Below, in pieces: positions 20,141 through 31,660 of a DNA stretch of 38,429 bases. The position numbers were made by a program, and so were the translations under genes. Location: positions 4,390 through 42,818 of the forward strand of contig MNCI01005191.1 in assembly GCA_015680685.1 (NCBI GenBank). The letters are read 5' to 3'. Source of the DNA: Gnetum montanum (lineage: Eukaryota > Streptophyta > Gnetopsida > Gnetales > Gnetaceae). The number at the start of each line of letters is the position of its first letter. The stretch's first letter is position 1. The notes beneath the pieces are model-generated. The model was not told where the DNA came from, did no database searches, and was given only the letters and a program-made list of their open reading frames with translations.

Positions 20141-22409
20141 GCTGCAACTTCAGCCTTCAAGCTGACCACAACCAAAGAGGCCATGGCACAGTAAAGCCTA
20201 GGTGGATCTCCTCTCAGGAAAAGAGGAGAGCTTTGTGAGCTCAACCATAGGCGTGAGTATCAAAGACCTTAACGTCTCTACAAATCCCACGTAAAAATCA
20301 CAATGGACAAGAGCTGTCTGAACACAACCACCCTCCAACTGCATAACAAAGAGAAATGCCATCCTCTACCAGCATGAGTCTGCACTCCCGTGCCAGCCTC
20401 TCTTATCAACCACTATGCATCAATGTAGACCACTGCCACCCTCCCACACTCTGGATAGTTCACCTTATCAAACTTGCTATAGCTTCATCAACTAAGGTGT
20501 ACAAAATTTCATCAAACAAATAAGATCTGATTAGAGATAAAGTCATCCCAATCAACTTAATCCTCTTGTTTCATGTTTGAAGGTTCTTTGTCACACCCTC
20601 TGATTAAATGTTTGTTATCGTAAGTTTCCAAATCTATCAATTGATGCCTGTAAATTTCTAAATCTCAACCTTGTCCCTTATGTTTAATGCTCTACCAGCA
20701 ATCCACCATGAACCTTACTCTAATACCGATTGTAGATGTTAACAAACCAAAACTATAAATACAAACTGTAAACTAGAAAAGAAAACAGAATAAGAGAAAA
20801 GGAATTACATCACAAAACCCCTAAATGTAAAGGGAAACATCCATGGGAAAGCAAGCAAATCTAATTATGAATTTGGAATTTTGTGTCATGTACGTCCACA
20901 ACTCTTTGCTCGCTCCACCCCCTACTTTAACTAGCACCAAGCACCCAACACTGAAAAATCATGGGCAATGAATCAAGTGATTACAACATTCATATCCCAA
21001 TGTCAAGGATATTAATCAAACTCAGATTCCTCAATCAATTAAGGGTAGACAAATACAATAAGTTACAATCAAATTAATTCATCATTATCAACAGAGGCAA
21101 ATACAAATTTCTTAACTAAAATCAAAGAGAGAAAATCTAGTAAACAATAGAGATTTGGCTTCACCATATAACATTTATAATATTCTATGATTCCATTTTG
21201 ACACCAACCTGAAAACATGCTTTTATTTTGCACTTAGAATGATTTCAACCAATGACCTATTGGCATGAAGATATTTTCTTTACCCATGTATCACAAGCCT
21301 TGAGGATGTAAAGACATTCCCAAATGCAACTTATGGGTTCTTTCGAGACATGTCACAGATGCATCAAGAAAGCAAAGCCTCAAAGAATCTGCAAGTTATA
21401 GAAAAGGGATATATGGAGTCAACATATAATCAAGTTGAATGGGCAATGCAGTATTATCTTTGCATAATTTGCAATGAAAGTCCAAACACATTAAGTAGGG
21501 TTGTGAGAAATTTGTAATGCAAAGCATCACGGACACACACTGAAACTCACATGAGATAGTCTAGGACTTCAAGATGCATACTTAGGATGTTCCACTTTTG
21601 TAGCGATCTAGTCAACCATATCCCTCTTGCATCCCTGCATATCTAGGGATGCTTCCCTGTCCCAAGGACGTTTTCAACATGAGCTTTTTTCTAGGGACAC
21701 ATCCCCATGTACCACTATTCTTTACTAGTAAGCCAGAATAACCCAGTAAAGTAATCAACCATAAATCAAACTTACCTTTACTAATAAAAACTGGCAATTT
21801 AATTGTCGTGTTTCAAGGAAATTTTTTTTTTCGAGAAAGTATTTGGGATATTAAGATTATGCACATGAGCATTAGACTAAAACCTTTTCTTAAATAATAT
21901 CAGCAAAACCCAGCCTATTAAAAGGGAAAAGTTCTTTCAAAATTAATGAATCCAAATATTTTTAATTACAAAAATTTATAATCGTTGAGGTGTAACTTGT
22001 TAGGCAGGGCAATTCACAAGTTCAATCCAAAGGGGTTATGTTGAGATCTACATGCATTGCATAAAATATAATGACTAAAATTGAAATGGTCCAAGAGATC
22101 CATTAGGCCTAGGGTGTAATAAAAACAGTTCAATTTAGTTCTCATACAAGGCAAAATCTCTCATTGAAATGCAAATAAGTAGATATGGCTAACCTATAAA
22201 GACAGAAAATGATGAAGTGTAGAAAACTATGTACATTACAAGCCATAAATCATATATTTTAAACATTATATGTCAGAACATGCTAGTAGATTAATATCTC
22301 TAAACCAAGATCAAACATGGATGGATAATTCCAAAGTCTATAATACCAATCTAGTACAAAATTATGTGTTTGCCAAGGTAGAAGTATACTTAGAATCTCA
22401 AACTCTAGT
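20141..22409. other. Intron 2: no gene seen
   Basis: Mostly unique-looking AT-rich sequence. Near 20715-20740 the minus strand reads a CGGTATTAGAG-like word, reminiscent of an initiator-tRNA primer site, but no LTR pair was found. Near 21640-21710 a 'ggacacatccccatgta' word resembles the one at 15265-15283. Confidence 0.4.
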
Positions 22410-24370
22410 ATCATGTATGCACTCAACCATCATCACCATCCTAACCTTGTCCCAACAAAATGGGGTCAGCTCCATGAGTTCTCTTTTGCCATTCACCTCT
22501 ATGAAGAGCTAGATATTTGTTTATTTGTAATTTTTTCACATCATCTTCAATCATTTTTTTTTTCACTTCTTCTTGTGTCTTTTTTTGTCTTCCTTTCGAT
22601 GGCTTTCCTAAACCATTAATGTAGCAACATTTTAAAATAGGCTTATTATATGCCCTTTGTGCATGCCCAAACCATCTAAGATGTCATTCTTGTAGCTTAT
22701 CTAAAATAGAAGCAACTCTAAATCTCTCTAATGTCTATATTGTGCAATTTATCTCTTCTTGTAACATTTAACATCCATCTAAATATTTGCATTTCTGCCA
22801 TACTAATTTGTTGTTCAAGTCTCTTTTGTACTACCCAAAATTCAGCACCGCATAAAATAGCAAGTCTGATAATTATCCTATAAAATTTTCTCTTTAGTTT
22901 TATTGGGATTCTTTTTTCACATAGAACATCAAAAGCCTATCTCCATTTGACCATCCTACCTTAATCCTATTTCTTATATTTTTTCCAATTTCATTATCTG
23001 ATTGGAGCATTGATCCTAGGTAGTAGAACTATTTGCAATGAGAAACTTTTTGGCCTTGAATTGTCACCTCTATTTTCCATTGTTTAGGTTATTATTGAAA
23101 TTGCATTCTATATATTCTATCTTACTTTTACTAATTTTTAAGCCTTCAGATTCTAAAGATGTCTCCACTTTTCCATTTTAGAAGCAATATTCTATCTTAC
23201 TTCTACTAATTTTTAAGCCTTTAGATTCTAAAAATGTCTCTACTTTTCCATTTTAGAAGCAATATTTTCTTGAGTTATGTCCACCACGACAATATCATCT
23301 ACAAATAGCATAAACCAAGGGATTTCATCCTATACTTCTTTTGACAATTCATCATTAACAATAACAAATAAGTAGGGACTAAGTGCAAACCCTTGATGTA
23401 GAGCTACTATGATTAGAAAATCATATGTGATTCCACAAATTGTTCTAATTCTAATACTAGCTCCTTCATACATGTCTTGAACCACTTTAGTATATTTATC
23501 TGGGACATTTTCCCTTTGCAAGGGCCACCAAATAATATCTTTAGGCACTCTATCATATGCTTTTTCCAAGTCAATGAAGATCATATATAGATTTTCTAAT
23601 TTTTCTAAATCTTTTCATTAATTGTTGTATCAAAAAAATAGCCTCTATAATATATCTCCCCAGGCATAAATCTAAATTGCTTTTCAAATACTGTTGATTC
23701 CAGTTTGAGACATTGCTCTATGATTCTCTCCCAAAGCTTTCTAGTATGGCTCATTACTTTGATTCCTCTATAGTTTGCACAATTTTGCACATCTCCTTTA
23801 TCCTCATACATGGCAACAACAATGGTTTTTCTCCAATTTTTGGGCATTTCTCATTCCTTAAAACTTCTGTTAAACAATTATGTCTACCATGAAACTCTTG
23901 TATCTCCCAATGCTTTCTAAACTTCTATAGGAATGTTATCTGGTCCAACAACTTTTCTAATTTTCATCTTAGATAAGGTTGTAGTCACCTGAAAGAAGAA
24001 AACTTCATTAACCAAGACAAAATTTGGTTCTTATTCTTGGATGTCTTCTCTTGAAAATACTTCATTTAATAGATCTTGAAAATGATTTTTCTACTTATCC
24101 AAAATTTCATTCTTTTTTTACCAAAATTCTTGGATCTGGGTCCTTAATATATTTGACATGATCAATGTCTTTAAAATTTTTGTTTCTAATTTTTGCTAAT
24201 TTGTATATAGATTTTTCTCCTACCTTTATTCCTAGTTTCTCCTAGAAACCATCTAAGACCTTATGTTTGGGTTTGACTACTGTTACTTTTGCCCCCTTCT
24301 TTGCCATTTTACACATCAGCCTATCTTCTTGGTTTCTGCTTTGCTGCACTCAATATCTCAGCATAAAAGG
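22410..24370 (-). mobile_element. 5'-truncated RTE-type LINE (reverse transcriptase to 3' end) inside intron 2
   Basis: Minus-strand reading in order. A segment with KSIYKLAKIRNK and KYIKDPDPRILVK is at about 24270-24120. NWRKTIVVAMYEDKGD and NCANYRGIKVMSHTRKLWERIIEQ are at 23847-23700, with a PGE box. MIFIDLEKAYDRVPKDIIWW and the LHQGFALSPYLFVIV block are at 23584-23330. A terminal RWFGHAQRA and HRGEWQKRTHGADP are at about 22690-22440. A 3' end reading 'gctgaccccattttgttggg' leads into a GATGATGGT-type tail near 22420. These are hallmarks of the plant RTE clade. The endonuclease part is missing, and stops and shifts break the frame. A local 81-bp duplication lies at about 23109-23270. Confidence 0.88.
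23109..23270. repeat. 81-bp tandem duplication within the RTE LINE
   Basis: 'ctaatttttaagcctt-agattctaaa' through 'ttccattttagaagcaatatt' is present twice in succession with a period of about 81 bp and only a few differences. Confidence 0.75.
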
Positions 24371-25422
24371 CCAACGGTTTGTTTACATAAGAAAACAAGA
24401 GACAAGACATATTTGAAAGTACAATAAGTTAAAGTTTCTGTCAAAAGCATGGCAGTTACTAATTCTAAATATAAAATCAAAAATCACATTATTGATTCAT
24501 CTGCATTTCAGCAATTAAAAACTTAGAATGCATCCTTTGAATGGACTAAAAAATTTCCTGGAAAACCATTTGCAAAGAAATTCTTAGAAATATGTCCTAT
24601 TCATTTTTTTTTCCTAAGATAGTAGGGGTGAAAACTATTCATCTAAGATAGTAGGGGTGAAAACCCACGGTCATAAGACATACAAACCAGATGCTATCCT
24701 TGCCAATTGCTCTTGGACAATTTGATTCATTCTTTCACCTGAGAAACTCAAAGAATTTACCAGCCTGCTAGGTAAGAAGGATTTAATTCCCACAAAAGAT
24801 GGTTGCCTGAAAAATAATGGTTTATCATTTGGCATCATTATCAAAACACCACAACATTATAATATCTATTGAAATCAACTTTATGAGTTCTGTCTCTCTA
24901 TGCTTGAGATTCAAGGCTTTATATGCAATGGCTCTGCAGTCTACCATACATCATCTAAATTCTAGCTATTTCAACTGTCTTATTTAACTTCCTTCTACGT
25001 GGCCTAAGAAACTTCCGTGAATAGAAGCCATCCTTGTTCTACCTTAAACATGACAACCCATCTTAATCAGCAGTCCTTCATATTTGGTACTATGAACAAA
25101 ATCCTAAACATCCTCCTACAGATCCGTTTGTAATTTCATCATCTCAAAACTGACCTCTTGCTTTCTGCTTCAATTAGGAATACTTTTGAGAGTTTTTATC
25201 TTCAACGATTGTATATGCCTATTCTCAAGTTTATTCAACCTTTTTATGTACCAGGGAGTCTGCAGGCCTTTCGTTTCTGTGAAAAGAGTAAAAGATTATT
25301 TACCATCGATAAACTTTATATGCCATGAACATGTAAGAGTTCCTTGAAATCTTAAACAACAAATACGAAGTATGATCATGGATTCACTATGTATGCAGCA
25401 AATGTCAAAAAGAAATACACAA
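24371..25422. other. Intron 2: no gene seen
   Basis: Unique-looking sequence. A 22-bp word containing 'ctaagatagtaggggtgaaa' occurs twice near 24614 and 24641. Nothing coding is recognised. Confidence 0.4.
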
Positions 25423-28233
25423 AACAACCCAAGATTGAGGTGTCTTCTTCCCCAAATTGACCAAATTCAACATTCGAGATGTGTGTTCCAAACCCTTGTT
25501 GTACAGATATTTTTAGTAGGTATTTAAAGTTGTATTGGCTTGGAAAAGTGAGGATTATTTTATGAAGACGTGGAATTGTCTTGTGAGTTTGAGTCATGCA
25601 TGTCGTATTTCACAAGTCTTGGATCTCATTTTTGGCATGAATATTTTGGGCTTATGGGTTAGCCTTTTCCTTGTGTCATGTGCACCTAGTATTTCATGTT
25701 TTTGTGATCATTTAAAAATAAAATAAAAGAAATGCCCCCCATCATTCTATCCAAGGTTATGATCTCTTATGTGGACTACAGGGGCTTAGTTCTTGGAGGC
25801 GCTTGATGGTGTTAGCCCCCACCATTTTATCCAACCCCGGTGTTCTTCTTGTATAGGCCACAAGATGCTATAGGGTTGGAGAGACTCAGTGTATCATGAT
25901 TGGATGGCCAAAAAGGTCCATTGAGTACTGATTTAAAAGTAAAAATAAGTTATGCATATTAAGGATTTTTGGTGTCTTTTGTTAAGTGCACATGTTTGTT
26001 TTGTTGAGCATTTTTGGGTTGGTTTTGTGAGGTTCTCATGCAAGTTGTCATGTCCCAATTCGTTGTTAAATGGTCCTTTGTCCAAGCCTACATCTATCTC
26101 AACATGAAAATATGAGAGGCTATAAAATTTAATAATGAAGATTTCAAAATGTGGAACCATGTTAATCCATCATGGTATTCAAGCTTAGTACATACCAAAT
26201 TTTATTGTTTCCTTTTCATTCCATTTAGCATAAGAGCGCATAGAATTTTGCTGCTGTTTGCTTCAAAAATCAGAATTCTATTTTTTTTTTAAATGATGGC
26301 TATTCATAGTAGATAGACTATTACCCTTTTTTGTGGTTATTATTTACTGTTCATTGTTTTCAAATTCCATAACAACAACCCAAGCTTAAGGTGTCTTCTC
26401 CTTTCTCAAATTGACCAAATTCAACATTAGAGGTGTGTATTCCAAAACCTTGTTGTACAGATTTTAGTAGGCATTTAAAGTTGTATTGGCTTGAAAAAGT
26501 GAGGATTGTTTTATGAAGACAAGTGGAATTGTCTTGTGAGTTTATGAGTCATGCATGTCGTATTCCACAAGTCTTGGATCTGATTTTTAGCATGCATGTT
26601 TTGGGCTTATGAGTTAGCATTTTCCTTGTGTCATGTGCACTTGGTATTTCATGCTTTTGTGATCATTTAAAAAAAAAATGGCCCCCATCATTCTATCCAA
26701 GGTCATGATCTCTTATGTGGACTATAGGGGCTTAGTTCTTGGATGTGCTTGATGGTGTTAGCCCCCACCATTTTATCCAACCCTGGTGTTTTTCTTGTGT
26801 AGGCTACACAATGCTGTAGGGTTGGAGAGACTTGATGTATCACAACTAGATGGCCAAAAGGTCCATTGAGTACTGATTTAAAAGTAAAAATAAGTTATGC
26901 ATATTAAGGATTTTTGGTATCTTTTGTTAAGTGCACATGTTTATTTTGTTGAGCATTTTTGGGTCGTTTTTGTGAGGTTTTCAAGCAAGTTGTCATGTCC
27001 CAATTCGTTGTTAAATGGTCCTTTGTCCAAGCCTACATTTATCTCAATGTGAAAACAGGAGAAGCTAAAAAATTTAATAATGAAGATTTCAAAAATTAGA
27101 ACCATGTTAATCCATCATAGTCTTCAAGCTTAGTACATACCAATTTTTATTGTTTCCTTTTCTTTCCACTTAGCATAAGAGCACATATTAGAATTCTAAA
27201 TTTTTTAATGATGGCTATTCATAGTTAGATACTATTACCCCTTTTTTCGGTTATTATTTACCATTCATTGTTTTCTGATTTTAGAATAACAACCCAAGCT
27301 TGAGGTGTCTTCTCCTTCCCCAAATTGACCAAATTTGACATTAGAGTTGTGTATACCAAACCCTTGTTGTACAGATATTTTTAGTAGGTATTTAAAGTTG
27401 TATTGGCTTGGAAAAGTGAGGATTATTTTATGAAGACATGTGGAATTCTCTTGTGAGTCTGTGAGTTATGCATGTGGTCTTCGACAAGTCTTGGATCTGA
27501 TTTTTGGCATGCTTGTTTTGGGTTTATGAGTTAGCATTTTCCTTATGTCATGTGCACTTGGTATTTCATGCTTTTGTGATCATTTAAAAAAAGAAAAAGA
27601 AATGGCCCCCATCATTCTAGCCAAGGTCATGATCTCTTATGTGGACTACAAGGACTTAGTTCTTGGAGGTGCTTGATGGTGTTAGCCCCCACCTTTTTAT
27701 TCAACCTCGATGTTCTTCTTGTGTAGGCTACAACATGTTGTAGGGTTGGAGAAACTTGGTGTATCATGATTGGATGGCCAAAAGGTCCATTGAGTACTGA
27801 TTTAAAAGTGAAAATAAGTTATGCATATTGAGGATTTTTGGTGTCCTTTGTTCAGTGCACACATTTGTTTTGTTGAGCATTTTTGGGTTGGTTTTGTGGG
27901 GTTCTCAAGTGAGTTGTCATGTCTCAATTCATTGTTAAATGGTCCTTTGTCCAAGCCTATATTTATCTCAATGTGAAAACATAAGAGGCTAGAAAATTTA
28001 ATAATGGAGATTTCAAAATTTGGAACCATGCTAATCCATCATGGTGTTCAAGCTTAGTACATACCAGATTTTATTGTTTCCTTTTCTTTCCATTTAGCAT
28101 AAGAGTGCATAGAATTTTGCTACTGTCCACTTCAAAAATTAGAATTCTAATTTTTTAATGATGGCTATTCATAGTAGATACTATTACCCTTTTTTGTGGT
28201 TATTATTTACCGTTCATTGTTTTCTGATTTCAT
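25423..28233. repeat. Tandem array of three units of about 0.93 kb in intron 2
   Basis: Units start at 25423, 26374 and 27288 (word aacaacccaag) and end near 26373, 27287 and 28233 (word ttcattgttttc followed by a short AT stretch), giving periods of 951 and 914 bp. All three share, in order, 'ttgttgtacagat', 'gtattggcttg', 'tgtcatgtgcac', 'atcattcta-ccaagg', 'tggtgttagcccccacc', 'aaggtccattgagtactgat', 'ggtcctttgtccaagcc' and 'tccatcat'. The units differ by scattered substitutions and small indels, so the array is not recent. I do not recognise the unit. The short minus-strand frames at 26160-25933 and 28029-27802 are the same part of units 1 and 3 and need not be coding. Confidence 0.88.
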
Positions 28234-30549
28234 AGGGAATGGTAATAATGATAATGACAATAGCCACATATAGAATTTGCCTCCGTTTTTCTTTTTTTGG
28301 AAAAGGTATTTAAAAATGCCCATTCACTCTTTTAGCCTGAGAATAAAAATAACAGTTACTGTTATTATATTTTTAAAATGGCTGGTAATCCATTTCCCAA
28401 GATTCATCTCCTGATTACAAATATTGTAGAGCCTGAAAAATATCTTAGGCTGAAAAAAAAAAAACCTTGTTAAATGCCAACTCCCATGAACTGTGTTGAT
28501 GGTTATAATTTCAGATTTATTTCAGTCCCTTTTTCTTCTCCAAACTCAGATTTGATTACCAAAAATTCAGGCCCTACTTTCAAGCTTTCTTTGCCAAACT
28601 TAGGATGCCTGAAATTGGCGAAAACATTGCATGAATTTTCCATGAGAAATAAACTCTCTCCATTCTCTGATGATGTGAGCTAGTTCTTATATGGTATTTA
28701 AAATACACTTGAGATGCATAATTACTTCTTTTAATTATATGATGGGAATATTGGATCTTGGAAGCCTTAAAGTCTCCTTGGAGTAAGTCTTTTATCACAT
28801 AATAAATGTTTTTTACATTTTATCATAGTTAGGTTTTCCATTCATGCAAAGTAAAATATTATTTATTTATTTATTTTGATTTCAGTATGCTAACCCCATT
28901 TGTTTATCAGCAATTATATTCTTTTATTTGTGCAAATAAAAGAAAGAGAATATATATATGATCATGTATATTTATTTGTTTTCCATAAAATAGACCCACC
29001 TGAATTATGATTAGAAGCCCTTTAGGACCTAGGATAAGTAATTCACCTACACTCATAGCTAATAATTAGGTGGATGATGCATTTGATTGGTGCACATTGT
29101 GTGAAGCATGTAGTATTTTTCGGGATCATTCACTAATTATTTTAATAAATATACATTAATCCCCATACCTTGAATGGATGGGTTGCATTGTTTGTTTATT
29201 TTGCATACACCCTACCTAGATGTGGAAATGAACACCACTATCCAACCCTACCTGTACATATGCTTATTTCAACTTGATATCCTAAGCTATTGGACCCAAG
29301 GGGGCTAAGTTGCACAACACCCAAAGGTTTTTAATTATGCAAGTGTGTACTCACCTCACATACAATCCCCAGTCATCTATCTTGGGGGTATAACAAGGTG
29401 TAGTCTAAAAATGATAGTTGAGACAAACCTTGCTTGTGTAGTTTAGAACCCGAAGATAACCCAACTCACAATCGAATGGTGACTAGATTCTTCAACTTAG
29501 AAGGCCCTCAATGTGGGAATGCAACAACACTTTGCATGGCCAAAGTTTTTGAAACACATTATATATTTTTTATTCCCAACCATTGTTTGACGCCTATTAT
29601 AAATTAAATGATCTTGTATAGCAAAAACATAGTAGAGGACTAGGAGTACATCCAACCACATCCATTGGTGCTGCTTGTAAAATGAAACTTAAAACAAATG
29701 AGCCACACAAATGTTTGATGTTTTTTAGCTTCACAAGTGATGGGAAGTGTTAACCTTCACCCTAGACAATGATAGTATTTAAGGTATCATGGTGCTATTA
29801 AAGATAGATAATAGATGCATCAATCCTTATGATTATGAAAAGTGGCAATGTCTTGTTCCATCAACAACTTGTTAAGTCTAATGAGTAAAGGAGCTACATA
29901 GGCCTTATAATAACCCATCATTATGAATCACACCCTTATTAGTTGCTAATGTAAGTATAATCCCATGTTTTAAGAGGACTGGAGAATAAGAAAAAATTAT
30001 ACTGATCTTTAAAGGTTGGTTATCAGGGGTCCTACAAAGTGCTTAGTAAGCAATGAAAATAAAGAAAAGGCATTTTCAGGTGACTTAAAAACTTCTCAAG
30101 ACAATGATGAAGATGAGAAGGACAATGAAGCTTATAAGGAAAATGCTCAGCCAAATGTAAATACAATGGAGAAGCCAACAAGAGAATTGTTCATTTCTAA
30201 AACAACAGCAGTAGAAGATTGTATCAAATTTACTGAAGAACTTGGTTTGTTTAATGTTGCAAAAATTGTCCCAAAAGAAGCCATGTTATGGTGAAACAAA
30301 AAAAGGATTATTCAAAGAAGAAGAAATTTAAGGACTCAATGCAAGCTCAAACAATGTGCAAGAAGTGGGATCTGGTTTATGGACTCAATGCAATTTTATA
30401 TTATTTGACTAGTCATGGAGGCTGCCAATGAAATATTGTGTTTTCCATACAAATATTTTGAAGCTAATTGATACAATTTCTGCAGGAATATATGTTCTGA
30501 TGTGGTGCTAAAAAATAAAAAAAGAATGGAAGCTCCAGCAAATATTGTA
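28234..30549. other. Intron 2, 5' part: AT-rich, no gene seen
   Basis: TTTA microsatellite near 28860-28878 and an (at)n tract near 28950. At 29383-29460 there is a copy of the dispersed repeat also seen near 18430. The 92-codon frame at 30016-30294 is Glu/Lys/Asp-rich and matches no family I know. Confidence 0.4.
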
Positions 30550-30819
30550 GAAATCCATGAGAGCAAATTTAGCAAACACAAGTATCCGAAAGGGAATAGA
30601 ACCAAGGGAAAGTAAACATTCGAATGAATTGAACAATCTTGCAAAAGAAATTAATCTTTAAATTTGTTCTAGACAAACGAACTGGTAAATTTGCCCTACA
30701 ACTGTATTGAGCTGGGAACTGAAATCCACAACAATTGTATCCTAAAAGGAAGAGAACAAATGGAAAGTGGATATTCAAAGGGATTGAACAATCTTGCAAA
30801 AAGAAATTAATCTTTAAAC
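30550..30819. repeat. Two-unit direct repeat about 60 bp downstream of exon 2
   Basis: The word group 'tatcc-aaa-ggaa-agaac', 'ggaaagt' and 'ttgaacaatcttgcaaaa' runs from 30583 and again from 30738 (period 155 bp), ending in 'gaaattaatctttaaa' both times. It lies in intron 2 just beyond the donor of exon 2. Confidence 0.7.
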
Positions 30820-30875
30820 AACAACCATAAAAAACATTTAAAGCTAGTAAAAGTTCATCGTGTCATGTCAATTAC

Positions 30876-31051
30876 CTGCCATGATTCTTGACCCTTAAAT
30901 GTGTATGAATGATTCTTTTCTTTTACATCAGGCAAATAGGTCTTGCTTTCTCCTTTGCAACGAAAATAAACTGTTGGCTTTAGTTTAAACCATTCATGGG
31001 TAGTAAAAATCTCTATAGATCCCAACGTGACATTTCTAAAAGCCAAGGTTC
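30876..31051 (-). CDS. Exon: N-terminal ectodomain of the type I membrane protein
   Basis: Acceptor: 'cctttgcttttgcag|GAACC' (31052/31051). Donor: 'TGGCAG|gtaatt' (30876/30875). It enters in phase 1 and leaves in phase 0, which fits the exon at 15794. About 58 residues: NVTLGSIEIFTTHEWF, KPTVYFRCKGESKTYLPDVK and YTFKGQESWQ, the conserved core I recall from this uncharacterised plant family. It has two N-glycosylation sequons (NVT, NHS) and one Cys, consistent with a lumenal or extracellular domain. The exons give a protein of about 200 residues: signal peptide, Cys-containing ectodomain, one membrane segment, short acidic tail. The frame extends upstream from the acceptor to an ATG at 31145; see the start alternatives. 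Confidence 0.83.
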
Positions 31052-31145
31052 CTGCAAAAGCAAAGGAAAGTATGGTTAATGTTAAGAGATAATTTATGAG
31101 CAAAAATATTTTCAGGGAAAAAAAACATGTAGATACACAGAACAT
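31052..31145 (-). CDS. Possible alternative N-terminus (signal peptide) if the first intron is not removed
   Basis: The reading frame of the exon at 30876-31051 stays open upstream to an ATG at 31145, preceded by an in-frame TGA. The extension reads like a signal peptide: an 18-residue hydrophobic run (IFLLINYLLTLTILSFAF) ending in AFA-G, a good cleavage site. The same bases also look like an intron end, with a T-rich tract, a cttaac branch-like word about 22 nt upstream and a perfect tgcag acceptor. T-rich DNA tends to encode hydrophobic residues by chance. I cannot decide between the two. Confidence 0.35.
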
Positions 31146-31572
31146 TCATATTGTCATACAACTATGAAACTGAAACTGAGATTTTATACAAATACATATC
31201 AAAAATAAATCATACAAATTATTTTTGCAATAATATTGTATTTTTGCGTCAAATATTCATTCAGATGGCAACTAAGAAAAGCATGCTGCTCATCCTCAAC
31301 CTCAAGTACTTCAAACTGAAATAACCTACAACTATGCTCCTCCCTATAAAGGTGAATCCATCTTCCAGTTTCTATTTTTAAATAATGTGAACTTAAACAA
31401 AGTCTGCTGATAAAGCTGCAAACCCAAATTGGGATATTACCTGTAAGATACTGCACCGAAAAACCTAAAGAATTACCTCTAATGTACTCCAAGTAGAATT
31501 TTCTCTTTCCCTCTAGATTTGACAAATACCTTGCCAATACCTGTTGTTTAACCAACTTCTAAATGGGCTTAC

Positions 31573-31660
31573 GATTTCTCTGCATCTCCTCCATTGACAT
31601 ATTCCAAGTCCTGAGCTAATGGTCAGGAAGGTTGACAGAGATAGCAAGACACAAAGCCAT
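31573..31660 (-). CDS. Candidate first exon, interrupted by a stop
   Basis: An ATG in good context (gaagcATGG, 31660) opens a frame that ends in phase 1 at a donor-like AATC|gtaagc (31573/31572), matching the phase-1 entry of the exon at 31051. That frame is broken by TAG at 31618-31616; an ATG at 31600 would restart it. In another frame the same stretch encodes a strongly hydrophobic, signal-peptide-like run (WLCVLLSLSTFLTISSGLG), but that frame ends in phase 0 and does not fit the next exon. Either the first part is an untranslated leader with a short upstream frame, or there is an indel in the sequence. Confidence 0.4.

Noticed and set aside
20710-20740. Minus-strand word like a copia-type initiator tRNA-Met primer site (CGGTATTAGAG)
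   Set aside because: Only partly matches the usual TGGTATCAGAGC. No LTR pair could be found around it, and the neighbouring coding relic is of the DUF4283 type.
25933-28029. Two similar 75-codon minus-strand frames
   Set aside because: They are the same segment of two units of the tandem array. The middle unit does not keep the frame, so similarity reflects the DNA repeat.
30016-30294. 92-codon acidic open frame on the plus strand
   Set aside because: No recognisable motif, inside intron 2, and Glu/Lys-rich composition is easily produced by A/G-rich DNA.
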